Origin: Candidatus Poribacteria bacterium
GTDB taxonomy: Bacteria > Poribacteria > WGA-4E > WGA-3G
Length of the DNA stretch: 56,028 nucleotides
Reading direction: 5' to 3'
NCBI GenBank assembly: GCA_022827885.1
Contig: JAJEIP010000046.1
Location: forward strand, 1 to 56,028
The position numbers were made by a program, and so were the translations under genes. Positions 45,801 to 54,012 of this stretch are shown here, piece after piece (position 1 is the stretch's first letter; each line of letters opens with the position of its first letter). A model generated the notes under the pieces. The model was not told where the DNA came from. It worked only from the letters and a program-made list of their open reading frames with translations, and made no database searches.

Positions 45801-47380
45801 GAGTGCCATTAATTTCACCACCCCCACATCATGATATTTACTCCATTGAGGATTTGGCGCAGCTCATCTACGATCTAAAACAAGCCAACCCGCGGGCAAA
45901 GGTCGCTGTAAAATTGGTATCCGAATTTCTTGTTGGAACGATTGCGTCAGGGGTGGCAAAGGGCTACGCCGATGTCATACAAATAAGTGGGCATGAAGGC
46001 GGCACTGGGGCATCCCCGCTCAGTTCCATTAAGAACGCTGGGACCCCATGGGAACTCGGACTTGCTGAAACACAGCGAGCACTCGTGACCAATGAATTGC
46101 GGGATCGGGTCGTCTTACGCGCTGACGGTGGGATGCGTTCCGGACGCGACATTGTTATTGCGGCAATGTTGGGGGCGGAAGAATATGGATTTGGAACGAT
46201 AGCGATGGTTGCGACGGGATGTGTAATGGCACGTCAATGCCACTTAAATACGTGTCCGGTCGGTGTCGCGACCCAAGATCCTGCACTCCGTGCCAAGTAT
46301 CCCGGCACTCCCGAAATGGTAGTCAATTTCATGCTCGGGGTCGCGAATGAAGTGCGAGCTATCCTTGCCAACCTCGGACACCGAAACCTCAACGATATTA
46401 TCGGACGCCCGGAATTGCTCCAACCGATCGATCTGGCAGATTACCCAAAAACTGAAACACTGGATTTAAGTGAAATCCTAACCCCTGCCGATCCAACTGG
46501 AACGCAGCCGCGTTACCATCTACAAAAACGCAATGATCGGGACGACATCTCTCTTGACGACCAGATTCTGGAGGATGCTAAGGAAGCAATCTCACAGAAA
46601 ACCTCTATCCAACTCTCTTATGCCATTCGGAATACGCACCGAACGGTGGGAGCAAAGTTGTCCGGTGAAATTGCGGCGCGCTATGGAGACGCTGGTTTAC
46701 CTGATAGAACGATCCAGTGCGACTTTCAGGGGAGTGCCGGACAGAGCTTCGGTGCTTTCTGCATCAGCGGTGTCCAATTCGTCTTGACAGGTGAAGCGAA
46801 TGACTATGTAGGTAAAGGCATAGCAGGCGGAGAAATTATTATTAAACCCACGCCGAATGCACAGTTCCCAACTTATGAAAATACAATCATCGGAAATACG
46901 GTGTTGTACGGTGCCACAGGCGGTACGCTTTATGCAGCCGGAAGAGCAGGCGAACGGTTCTGTGTCCGAAATAGCGGGGCAACTGTTGTCATTGAAGGTG
47001 TAGGAGATCACGGTTGTGAATACATGACCGCTGGGACAGTCGTAATTCTCGGCGAAACGGGTAGAAACTTTGGAGCCGGAATGACCGGTGGCACTGCCTA
47101 TGTTCTCGACGAAAAACAACAATTCGAGGGGAAGTACAACTCGGATTGGGTGAAGTTAGAGCGCGTAACCAGTGAAACAGATATTAAGAATCTGATGGCA
47201 CTTATACAAAATCACGCCGCTTATACCGGCAGTGAACACGCTGAGAAAATCCTCGCCAATTGGGAGGATTTCCTTTCATACTTTTGGAAGGTTGTAACAC
47301 CACCACCACCACCGCCACCAGCACCTGTCCAACTTAAAAGAAGAGCCGCTGGTCGCAGACGCAGCGCACGAAAACGCTAA
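42881..47380 (+). CDS. gltB: Glutamate synthase large subunit
   Basis: 1499 residues. Class II amidotransferase domain from Cys11 (KDA|CGVGFVANR, a ten-residue propeptide), central domain, FMN synthase domain (about 830-1210, GAKSGSGEGGESSTRF, ISGHEGGTGASPLSSIK, iron-sulfur cysteines in CVMARQCHLNTCPVGVATQ) and a GXGXG domain near the C-terminus. Makes glutamate from glutamine and 2-oxoglutarate. ATG 42881 is preferred over ATG 42803, whose added residues are unlike the family. The last 30 residues are unusual: seven prolines followed by an Arg/Lys-rich tail, not part of the normal enzyme. The partner gltD is not in the window; a ferredoxin-dependent form is possible. Confidence 0.94.
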   Translation: MYNDLKEKDACGVGFVANRFGNRSHDIIKMATQAVTNLTHRGAVAADAKTGDGAGILTQIPEKIFQKELQKLGVHLDSMDDMGVGMIFLPRHDRDALAQGRAIVEEILQQYGIPFLGWRSVPQDFSALGAKALETLPEIQQVLVGRPEQLTDDAFEQRLYLICKELEHRVTAAALDEFHIASFSHRTIVYKGLLVAPQLTQFYTDLKDPDFQAALAVFHQRYSTNTSSTWMLAQPFRTLAHNGEINTLMGNQNWMRAREADLQSPLWNEDIQKLIPIINPHGSDSMSLDNVLELLTHSGRDILHAMMCLIPEAYEQIPDMPDKLKACYEYLSCVSEPWDGPAAVAFTDGVIVGASLDRNGLRPARYKVTEDGTVVMGSEVGIIELDDGCVVEKGRLGPGQMIAVDTAHGKLLKNSDIKRNVARQKPYAEWVKKGIVTLPAEKNGTCGTTDAVPEKLSTYQKAFGYMTEDVERFIKPMVSEAKEAIGSMGDDTPPAVISRHPRLLYSYFKQRFAQVTNPPIDSLRERLVMSLTTHLGKQYSLLTETPAHARLIRLHSPILTNTDLQALRALDISDFQIETLPVCFPVASGKQGLEDALETLCQRASAAIDAGITLLVLSDKEVSPDLAPIPMALAIGAVHHHLIREGKRMRASLIAETGDAREEHHFAVLLGYGATAINPYLAFSTIVQLAQDGEFAELTPSEAVETYKSTVEKGILKIMAKMGISTVSSYHGAQIFEALGINSTVIDKCFTGTTSRLSGIGFAEIAAETLHFHTKAFAGSEDDTSLEEAGYFRFRRNGEFHAFNPTVFKSLHRFVKGGKSEDYEKYAAAIETGEPSSLRDLLAFKPSTPIPIEEVEPVEDIVRRFTTGSMSFGALSRETHETLAIAMNRLGAKSGSGEGGESSTRFKPQPNGDLASSAIKQVASGRFGVTPSYLISAKELEIKMAQGSKPGEGGQIPGHKVTAEIAALRHSVPGVPLISPPPHHDIYSIEDLAQLIYDLKQANPRAKVAVKLVSEFLVGTIASGVAKGYADVIQISGHEGGTGASPLSSIKNAGTPWELGLAETQRALVTNELRDRVVLRADGGMRSGRDIVIAAMLGAEEYGFGTIAMVATGCVMARQCHLNTCPVGVATQDPALRAKYPGTPEMVVNFMLGVANEVRAILANLGHRNLNDIIGRPELLQPIDLADYPKTETLDLSEILTPADPTGTQPRYHLQKRNDRDDISLDDQILEDAKEAISQKTSIQLSYAIRNTHRTVGAKLSGEIAARYGDAGLPDRTIQCDFQGSAGQSFGAFCISGVQFVLTGEANDYVGKGIAGGEIIIKPTPNAQFPTYENTIIGNTVLYGATGGTLYAAGRAGERFCVRNSGATVVIEGVGDHGCEYMTAGTVVILGETGRNFGAGMTGGTAYVLDEKQQFEGKYNSDWVKLERVTSETDIKNLMALIQNHAAYTGSEHAEKILANWEDFLSYFWKVVTPPPPPPPAPVQLKRRAAGRRRSARKR

Positions 47381-47433
47381 AAAACGCAACTGCGAGATAA
47401 GCACCAGAAGTCTACCTTACAGTCTATATAATA

Positions 47434-47461
47434 AAAAAAGGCAGCCGAAGCTGCCTTTTTT
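47434..47461 (+). terminator. Bidirectional terminator between gltB and exbD
   Basis: AAAAAAGGCAGC, loop CGAA, GCTGCCTTTTTT (47434-47445 and 47450-47461). It can end gltB and, from the opposite strand, the exbD gene. Confidence 0.9.
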
Positions 47462-47480
47462 GTTAACTGCATTGCAGTTT

Positions 47481-47903
47481 TCAGTCCTCTTCCGAGACCG
47501 CGAAAGCGATTTCAAGCCCCTCCGTTTTACTGGAGCGTTGTTTCGCTCGTTCCACCACATCAATGACGACACCGTGTTTCGCACGCTTGTCTGCCTTGAT
47601 AATTAGAGTGCTGATCTGGTTTTCATGCGCTGCAATAAAAAGTTCCATGTCTTCCAGGGTCAACATCTCTTGATCATCGATGGAAATCCGTCCGTCACCG
47701 CTAATGAAGAGATTATACTTCTTCCGTGTGAACTCGTGTTTAGTTGCGGAATCGGGTAAGGTGACAGTGAAAGGCGGAGGAACCCGCATAACAGCAGACA
47801 CCATGAAGAAAATCAGCAACAAAAAGACACAATCGATCATTGGTGCCATCGGGATGTCATCATCGTCGCCTGTTTTCTTCCGCCGAGACATGTTCAAAGC
47901 CAT
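47481..47903 (-). CDS. ExbD/TolR-family protein, downstream copy
   Basis: 140 residues: short cytoplasmic tail with an Asp run, one transmembrane helix with the proton-pathway Asp in MAPMIDCVFLLLIFFM (about residues 19-34), then a periplasmic domain. With ExbB/TolQ it uses proton-motive force to drive TonB or Tol. It lies between the bidirectional terminator and a second ExbD gene, all in one direction. ATG 47903. Confidence 0.92.
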   Translation of the reverse strand: MALNMSRRKKTGDDDDIPMAPMIDCVFLLLIFFMVSAVMRVPPPFTVTLPDSATKHEFTRKKYNLFISGDGRISIDDQEMLTLEDMELFIAAHENQISTLIIKADKRAKHGVVIDVVERAKQRSSKTEGLEIAFAVSEED

Positions 47904-47956
47904 CTGAATTCTCCTTCTATAGAGAGTGGAGTGCTATTATCGTCGCGTCAGATATG

Positions 47957-48409
47957 TCAATCTCGCGCGACAATAGCGAACCCGATTTTATCTATACCTG
48001 CCTGTTTCGCGATATCCATCACCTGCACGATCTGCTCATGTAGCACTTCTCGTTCGGATTGGATAATGAGCATACTTGTCGCTTCTTCAGGCGCATTGAT
48101 GAATCGATTGAACATTTCATCAATCTGGACGACCTCATCGTTCAGCACCATCGTGCCTCTGTCCTCACTGGGTTCCGGGTTTGCGATTCGGACAGTCAAA
48201 CCTTTCGGTTTATCGGGTGAGGGTTTCCCCGGTGGGGGCAACTGTACCCGAAGACCTGGGATCGGCGAGAAGGTTGTCGATACCATGAAGAAAATCAGGA
48301 GCAGGAACACACAATCGATCATAGGTGCCATACTGAGTGTTGGTGGCTTGCGTTCCCGAATCTTGGTCGCAAGTAGACTCAATTTGGCTTCACCAGCTTG
48401 TGCTTGCAT
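47957..48409 (-). CDS. ExbD/TolR-family protein, upstream copy
   Basis: 150 residues, same plan: APMIDCVFLLLIFFMVSTTF with proton-path Asp, then a periplasmic domain (EIDEMFNRFINAPEEATSML). The two ExbD paralogues differ in most periplasmic positions, so they may pair as a hetero-oligomer or serve two partners. Start MQAQAGEAKLSLLATKIRE at ATG 48409, after AAGGAGA. Immediately downstream of the ExbB gene. Confidence 0.92.
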   Translation of the reverse strand: MQAQAGEAKLSLLATKIRERKPPTLSMAPMIDCVFLLLIFFMVSTTFSPIPGLRVQLPPPGKPSPDKPKGLTVRIANPEPSEDRGTMVLNDEVVQIDEMFNRFINAPEEATSMLIIQSEREVLHEQIVQVMDIAKQAGIDKIGFAIVARD

Positions 48410-48514
48410 TTCAAAGTCTCCTTTCTGGTAATGAGACCAGGGCTAAGGCGTAAGGGCCTGGTAGCCTATTAGGAGAGGGCGAGTGAAGTACCCGCCCGTT
48501 CCAACGTTCCAAGA

Positions 48515-49507
48515 TTAGGCATCTCCGCCTTCACCAACGATCAACTGGTTCACAATCTCAGTGGAAACCTGAGAGATCTCGACCATGTGTCTGTTGACCC
48601 AACTGTCAAAGAGCTGGAAGAAAATCAAGCAAGGGATAGCAACTGTCAAGCCAGCAGCGGTTGTGAGAAGTGCCTGTGAGATACCACCCGCGAGCTGCTG
48701 TGGGTCACCAGTACCTTCAAGTGCGATTGTGGTAAATGCACTAATCATACCTGTAACTGTTCCGAGCAAACCAAACAGCGGAGACACGACTGCAACAGTA
48801 CCGAGAACGGGTAGATTTCTTTCGAGTTCAGGGATTTCAAGCAGACTTGCTTCCTCAATCGCTTCCTGAATTTCCTCTTTGGTAATATCGCGTTCCTCAA
48901 TTTGGGCTTGGCTGTATCGCAGCAATCCTGCTTTAAGAACGTTAGCAAGCGGTCCACCGGCTTCTTCACACGTCGAAACGGCTTCCATAATGTTCTCTTT
49001 CCGCAGTGAATCAGCGATACTCGCGATAAACTGTTCGGTTCCAATTCGCGAACGGCTCCGAACGAAGGTGAAAAGTCTTTCAATAATAAAAGTCAGCGCC
49101 GTGATTGAACACAGAGCGAGGGGCCAGAAGACGAATCCAAACTTCTGGAAGAAAGTAACGATATTGTCTTTTTTCGTCATCTTCAGTGGGACGAAGTGGT
49201 CACCACCATTAACAACTGTAACGGGTTTACCAAGCCGATCACCGTATCCTTCCCTATAGATACTGATGAGGTAGCGACCTGCCGGAACGCCGGAGCGCTC
49301 ATAATCACCATTGGCATCCGTCGTTGCTGCAAATTCCTCGCCACTTTGGGCAACAATCTTGACTTCAACGCCGTCAATTGGGTTCTGTGCTGTGGTTGTA
49401 TCAACAATTTGGCCCCGGACGGTTCCGCCACTGTCTTGCGCGAAAGCAACACCGGCAGACATACCGATACAAGCGACCAACATTAACACCAAACTTAAAC
49501 GAGTCAT
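48515..49507 (-). CDS. ExbB/TolQ proton channel with N-terminal carboxypeptidase-regulatory-like domain
   Basis: 330 residues. Signal peptide (1-23, cut after AFA), a periplasmic carboxypeptidase-regulatory-like beta domain (about 28-112, GTVRGQIVDTTTAQNPIDGV, TTDANGDYERSGVPAGRY), then the MotA/TolQ/ExbB domain with three transmembrane helices (about 122-150, 230-255, 270-300; GLLGTVTGMISAF, ALLTTAAGLTVAIPCL). The added periplasmic domain is unusual for ExbB. It probably powers an outer-membrane receptor with the two ExbD proteins. ATG 49507 after AAGGAGGATC. Confidence 0.9.
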   Translation of the reverse strand: MTRLSLVLMLVACIGMSAGVAFAQDSGGTVRGQIVDTTTAQNPIDGVEVKIVAQSGEEFAATTDANGDYERSGVPAGRYLISIYREGYGDRLGKPVTVVNGGDHFVPLKMTKKDNIVTFFQKFGFVFWPLALCSITALTFIIERLFTFVRSRSRIGTEQFIASIADSLRKENIMEAVSTCEEAGGPLANVLKAGLLRYSQAQIEERDITKEEIQEAIEEASLLEIPELERNLPVLGTVAVVSPLFGLLGTVTGMISAFTTIALEGTGDPQQLAGGISQALLTTAAGLTVAIPCLIFFQLFDSWVNRHMVEISQVSTEIVNQLIVGEGGDA

Positions 49508-49828
49508 TCGTTCTGATCCTCCTTAGGATAACTTACCAAATACACTGGTAAGTTTTACAAGTCATCTCATAAGATGTTGTCGGAATTCGCCCAACAACTC
49601 AATTTTGCTAACACGTGAGCATTTCAAAAATTACAGAAGTTTTTAGGTCGGGTAAGAGCGATCAAAAGCCGCGCCCACCGTTTAAACACCATTCTCGTTA
49701 ATAACACCTGAGCGTTTAAGAAGTTACGTCTTATATTCAAACCTTACGGAAAATGGAAAAACAGGTGATATCGCGAGACGCGAAATCGCTGGACACGATC
49801 TCGTCGTGTCCAGCGATCCAAACATCAC
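49508..49828. other. Intergenic region upstream of exbB
   Basis: 321 bases. Contains the inverted repeat AACTTACCA / TGGTAAGTT (49530-49538 with 49546-49554), just upstream of the exbB ribosome site on the minus strand; an imperfect direct repeat TAACAC(G/C)TGAGC at 49609 and 49702; and the terminator at 49785-49817. No gene is seen. Confidence 0.6.
49785..49817 (-). terminator. Strong hairpin downstream of the large lipoprotein gene
   Basis: A perfect 14-base stem (49785-49798 with 49804-49817) around a five-base loop, 12 bases after the stop codon of the minus-strand gene. There is only a short T-run, so termination strength is uncertain, but the stem is strong. Confidence 0.7.
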
Positions 49829-52800
49829 TTAGAAACCCATCATTGCTCGCACAAACGTCGTATTACTCGTCGTGTGGTCAAGCAGGATGGTGGTTCGCCG
49901 GTAACCAGCGAGGATAACAATGTTAAAACCAAGCCATTCACCACGGTTGATTTCTTGGACTTCAAATATCCGAGTTCGCAGGTCCGGTCGGAAAAGGACA
50001 GGCACGTCCTCATCTTCCGGGAAGTTCGTCAAATATTGTTTGAAGTTATTATCCCGGTTCGTGAATTTCCTATACTGGAAACCGCCAAGAATGTTCATTC
50101 TTTGCGTGAACTGATAATCAAGCCGGACACCGAGAACATCTTCACGACTTCTACGGTTGAAACGCAAGTATTCAATCGGCTCATCATCAGTCGGAACAAA
50201 CAGACGTGGGTTCAGGGCATCCCCAATTTCCTCTGCGCCGCGGTCGAAAGCGCGGTCCCAAATGTACTTCACCATCGGTGTAAGCGTCAAATCTTCACCG
50301 ATTCTGTCAATGAAGGGCAGGTCACCAAGCGGAATCTCGTATCTGGCTTTGAGAATCGTCTGCTGATTACGAATATCCCGTTCTGGATAACGACGCTTCT
50401 TCCAGTTTTCAGCATCATAGATTAAGCCTGGGTCTTCAGGGTTCAGAGCGTTAATTCCGTGATCTGGATAGAAGGGGAATTCCCGTTTGTCACCAGACGC
50501 CCGGACCTGCTCAATGGGAACCATGAAGTCAACGCGTTGATCGGCATTGAGTGGATCGCCTTCGTCTCCTGATCCCTCAACATCCAAGAAAATCGCGCCT
50601 TCCTGGTCCTGCTCAAATTGTTTTTGGAGCACAACAAGGAACTTCGCTTCGAGCGTGAGATTCGGAACTGCTGTGTAGAGGAACTGCAGCGTCGTCGTAT
50701 TCACACGCGCATTGTAGAAATCAAGCTCATCGGAAATTTGGACAGGTTCCAATTCACCGACACGCAGTGTAATGGTGTAATCTGGAATATCGTCTCGGAC
50801 TCGGACGAAACGGTTTTGGAAAAGGACAGTTCCAAAGTCCGGAATATCACGTTGATAGGTGACATGTAGATATTTGGAATCATTCTTCCGGCGACTTGAA
50901 ACTTCGTTCTCGTTGAGCCACCCAACTTTGAGTGAAAGGTTATCAAGGAGGTCATATTCAGCGAAGACATGGTATCCTTGCCTGTCTACCCCGTACTCAT
51001 ATTGCGGTTCAAAATCGTCCTCAAGGGAATCGATGGTGCCGTTGTTATTCAGATCAACAAGGTCGGTAAACACCGGCGGATCGGCATCAAAGATGAGGAA
51101 GTCCTCTTGGAAGTCCAAAACACCGTTCTGGTCTCTATCATCAGCGCGTGGCAGGACTCCGTCAAAGTCAATATCATCGGGCCAATCGTCATCATCATCA
51201 TCATCTTCAATGAGGGCGTAATTGACTTCATCCCACGGATCTCTTTCAGCCTGAGATTCAGGGGTTCGCTCCAGCGAGTAGGGCTGGTCTCTGTCGGTGT
51301 TGGCACCGAAGTTTAGATAGGTTGTGGTGTACCCGGGATCAATATGGTAGTAGACACCTTCAAGGTATAACTTCCCGAAGCGGGATTTGAGTTGGACGAA
51401 CCATGCGGTCTCTCTGCCCATTTCTCCGTCGCCGCTCTCGTCGGTTCCATCACCACCCAACCGGGCTTCAAACCGTTCACCTTCGGTCTCTGCGTATGTC
51501 GGCACACCGTTCCGATCTAACGGCAAGCCTGTTGCTGGATCAATAGAGATACCGGTTTCTTCCTCGCCATCCTCGCCTACAATCGTCGGTGTAAGTCTAC
51601 TAAATCCGGTTTGATCTTTCGGGATCGTCGGATACTGTTTATATTTACCGTTGATAGAGTAATGTGCACGAACGAAAACGTTGCCAACAGTTCCCTCTAA
51701 GTCAAGACCATAGAGGAGTGCCGCACGTGCCGCACCGTAACGATAACGGATTTTACGCGGTCTGCCTTCACCTGTCCAGCTATCCGGATTATCAAAGCGG
51801 GCATCGCGGTTCTGGATGTAATCCGAAGATTGTCCATAGTTACCAGGTGCCTGAATAACATCGCGATACGGCATCTCAATGTGACCATCTTCGGTTTTAA
51901 TCCATTCTTCAACAAATGGATCCGCACCTTCAGCAGCCTTGTTGGCATCACTGAATCCGATAACGGCAATGTTATAATCACCCGCTACGACCATGTCGAA
52001 AACGACCGATTGAACGGTTCGTGGATCGATGTCATGTTCCTCAAAAACAAGATCATACTTCATTTTATTGAAGCCATCCACAATTGCCCAATCCCCAGAT
52101 GAACGAATATCAGACGGAAGTCCACCTACATCAATCGGAGTAACATCGTTGGAAAAGATATCAATCTTTTGCGTTTGTGCGGGTTGCGCTTTAGGCTCAA
52201 CACCTTCTTCAATCTCATCGGGGGTTAAGTCTTCCAGCTCCTGCGTGATGACTGTCGCTGTCATTTGCTTGAAAGCCGCACCGACACCACCTTGAATATT
52301 ACCGCTATGCTTGGCTTCATCATAGCCGGAGAAGAGGGTAACGGAACCATGATTGTCTTCAGGTGAATCATCGCGGAAAACAACAGTGATTACTTCAGGG
52401 GGTGTATTCGCAACAGTACCCATAATCGGGTTTTCAACGCGTTCGGGATGCTCTTTGTGAAGGTTGACATAAGTAAACCCAACCCGGAAAATGTCGCCCA
52501 AAAGCCCTTGGGCTCGGAAACCCATGAGGCGTGCGTTTTCAATATGCCGTTCGCCTGCGTCTTCATGTATACCGTTCCGACGTCCGAGGGTCGGCGCGAG
52601 GTTCGCCGCTGCATCTGTCAACTGAACCGGGTTTGAAATACGTGAGTTAATCAGCGTGAAAAGGTGCCGTTCCTGGGCAAAAGAAATATCCCAACGAAGT
52701 CCATCAAACTCTGTTTTGTAGAGGATGTAGCGGTTCGGGAACAGTGTAGAGGGCTTAAAACGCATGCTATCGCCAATAGCGAACTCGGTATATCTACCAC

Positions 52801-53149
52801 GGAAACTGTCTTCTGTCAAGACGGTTCTATCCAGCTGCGCTGAGAATCTTTCGCTATCCAGCTGACCGGTCCGACCAACAATCAATGTGCCGGCTTGGTC
52901 AAACTCTTTCTCCTCAATATAGTTATAGACCTCGTTACCCTCAAGCAGCTCTTTTCCAAACAGGTCATAGAAGAACTGTGGTTCTTCTTCCAGCTGGAAC
53001 CGTGCTGAAAATTTAGAACTCCCCTCAATTGTTGGCAATAGGGGCTCTTGTGGACCAAGGCTCTGTGCACCACAACCGTAAAGCACAAAAGCACTCAGGA
53101 TACAGGTCGCTACAAGTAAAACATCAAATGATTGTTTTAGCCTGTTCAT
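49829..53149 (-). CDS. Large outer-membrane-type lipoprotein, 1106 residues
   Basis: Signal peptide with lipobox LYGC (cysteine at about residue 26), then long beta-rich sequence with many aromatic, alternating strands to the end. About residues 650-740 hold an Asp-rich stretch with EF-hand-like loops (DRDQNGVLDFQED; DLNNNGTIDSLEDD), a likely calcium site. ATG 53149 is preferred because AAGGAGG lies about 12 bases ahead and the lipoprotein signal begins there; an upstream Met at 53251 adds Arg-rich residues. Family not recognised. Next to ExbB/ExbD it may be their energised partner; the promoter is at 53499-53527. Confidence 0.82.
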   Translation of the reverse strand: MNRLKQSFDVLLVATCILSAFVLYGCGAQSLGPQEPLLPTIEGSSKFSARFQLEEEPQFFYDLFGKELLEGNEVYNYIEEKEFDQAGTLIVGRTGQLDSERFSAQLDRTVLTEDSFRGRYTEFAIGDSMRFKPSTLFPNRYILYKTEFDGLRWDISFAQERHLFTLINSRISNPVQLTDAAANLAPTLGRRNGIHEDAGERHIENARLMGFRAQGLLGDIFRVGFTYVNLHKEHPERVENPIMGTVANTPPEVITVVFRDDSPEDNHGSVTLFSGYDEAKHSGNIQGGVGAAFKQMTATVITQELEDLTPDEIEEGVEPKAQPAQTQKIDIFSNDVTPIDVGGLPSDIRSSGDWAIVDGFNKMKYDLVFEEHDIDPRTVQSVVFDMVVAGDYNIAVIGFSDANKAAEGADPFVEEWIKTEDGHIEMPYRDVIQAPGNYGQSSDYIQNRDARFDNPDSWTGEGRPRKIRYRYGAARAALLYGLDLEGTVGNVFVRAHYSINGKYKQYPTIPKDQTGFSRLTPTIVGEDGEEETGISIDPATGLPLDRNGVPTYAETEGERFEARLGGDGTDESGDGEMGRETAWFVQLKSRFGKLYLEGVYYHIDPGYTTTYLNFGANTDRDQPYSLERTPESQAERDPWDEVNYALIEDDDDDDDWPDDIDFDGVLPRADDRDQNGVLDFQEDFLIFDADPPVFTDLVDLNNNGTIDSLEDDFEPQYEYGVDRQGYHVFAEYDLLDNLSLKVGWLNENEVSSRRKNDSKYLHVTYQRDIPDFGTVLFQNRFVRVRDDIPDYTITLRVGELEPVQISDELDFYNARVNTTTLQFLYTAVPNLTLEAKFLVVLQKQFEQDQEGAIFLDVEGSGDEGDPLNADQRVDFMVPIEQVRASGDKREFPFYPDHGINALNPEDPGLIYDAENWKKRRYPERDIRNQQTILKARYEIPLGDLPFIDRIGEDLTLTPMVKYIWDRAFDRGAEEIGDALNPRLFVPTDDEPIEYLRFNRRSREDVLGVRLDYQFTQRMNILGGFQYRKFTNRDNNFKQYLTNFPEDEDVPVLFRPDLRTRIFEVQEINRGEWLGFNIVILAGYRRTTILLDHTTSNTTFVRAMMGF

Positions 53150-53498
53150 TACTTTGTTTTTCCTCCTTGGAAATAATGAATCGGATATTTGGGCGACGGA
53201 ACGGCGATGTGAGTTTCCACGTTTCGCTGTCCCTACCTCGGTTTCCGACAAAAAACCTTAAAAATGGATGAGAACCGCTTTATTGTAATGTAAACGAAAA
53301 GTCCCAAAATCTCGTTAATAAAACCAACATCACTTCAATTTTGTTCTTTTTCGCTACTGCCAAGTAGGTATCCAAAAGTCGCGAACACCAAACGAAGCAT
53401 GTAAAAGCAAATCTCCTTCCAACGAATTAAGGGTTTGTTTTGCGGGAATTCCCAATAAACAGGTAATAAAATACCCACAAAACTGTTCTTAGCATTTT

Positions 53499-53527
53499 AA
53501 AATAGCACTGATTCAAATTTCTGTCAA
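53499..53527 (-). promoter_or_regulatory. Promoter of the lipoprotein gene
   Basis: Minus-strand TTGACA (53522-53527) and TATTTT (53499-53504), spacer 17. The leader to the ATG would be about 345 bases. Confidence 0.6.
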
Positions 53528-53646
53528 GTTTTTAACAGAAAAAACGCATGCATTGGGGTGGTAATTTCACATAATCATACCACAAACGTCATATTTTTCA
53601 AGTTTAATTATATCAGCACCATCTTATTTTCGGTTTTTCGCCCATT

Positions 53647-53734
53647 TTAAGGATGCGTCGCGGGCTACACATCGCTCCTGCATACACCCAAGTAATTATC
53701 CCACAGAGCACTGCGCTGGATAGGGCATCCTTAA
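53647..53734. repeat. 88-bp segment bounded by perfect inverted repeats
   Basis: TTAAGGATGC (53647-53656) and GCATCCTTAA (53725-53734) are exact reverse complements. The interior contains GCGTCGCGGGCTACACATCGC and other GC-rich parts unlike the surroundings. Possibly a MITE or small structured RNA. Confidence 0.5.
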
Positions 53735-53909
53735 TATGAGGATCAGTTTGATAACTACTGCCTCCTGAAAATCTCCGAAGACAATAGCAAATGAGTAATA
53801 AGTTGTGTTGGCATAGGACCCGAGAAAAAATATTAGTGAGTCCTCGTATAAATTTTGTAAATATCCTCACAATGGCAGCGAACACGTCATGCACCACTGC
53901 ACATTAGGC

Positions 53910-53927
53910 GTAGTATAATTATACTAC
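53910..53927. promoter_or_regulatory. 18-bp perfect palindrome, operator-like
   Basis: GTAGTATAATTATACTAC is its own reverse complement and contains TATAAT on both strands. It could be an operator or divergent minus-ten region; there is no regulator gene next to it. Confidence 0.4.
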
Positions 53928-54012
53928 ATTTTAAGAAAAATTGACATTTTTTTTTAAACTGCTGTTAATACAAGTGCCTGAACCCGAAAATTCGGCTGTA
54001 AAACTTTAGAAC

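Larger units (their letters stand above)
53150..54012. other. Non-coding, repeat-rich stretch
   Basis: 863 bases, AT-rich. It holds the promoter of the lipoprotein gene (53499-53527), an 88-base segment bounded by a 10-base inverted repeat (53647-53734), an 18-base palindrome (53910-53927) and a promoter-like pair on the plus strand (TTGACA 53941-53946, TTAATA 53965-53970). A possible 94-residue reading frame on the minus strand (53613-53897) is not convincing as a gene. Confidence 0.6.

Noticed and set aside
53613-53897. A 94-residue minus-strand reading frame
   Set aside because: No ribosome site, cysteine-rich and repetitive-looking translation, and it crosses the inverted-repeat segment at 53647-53734; treated as chance.
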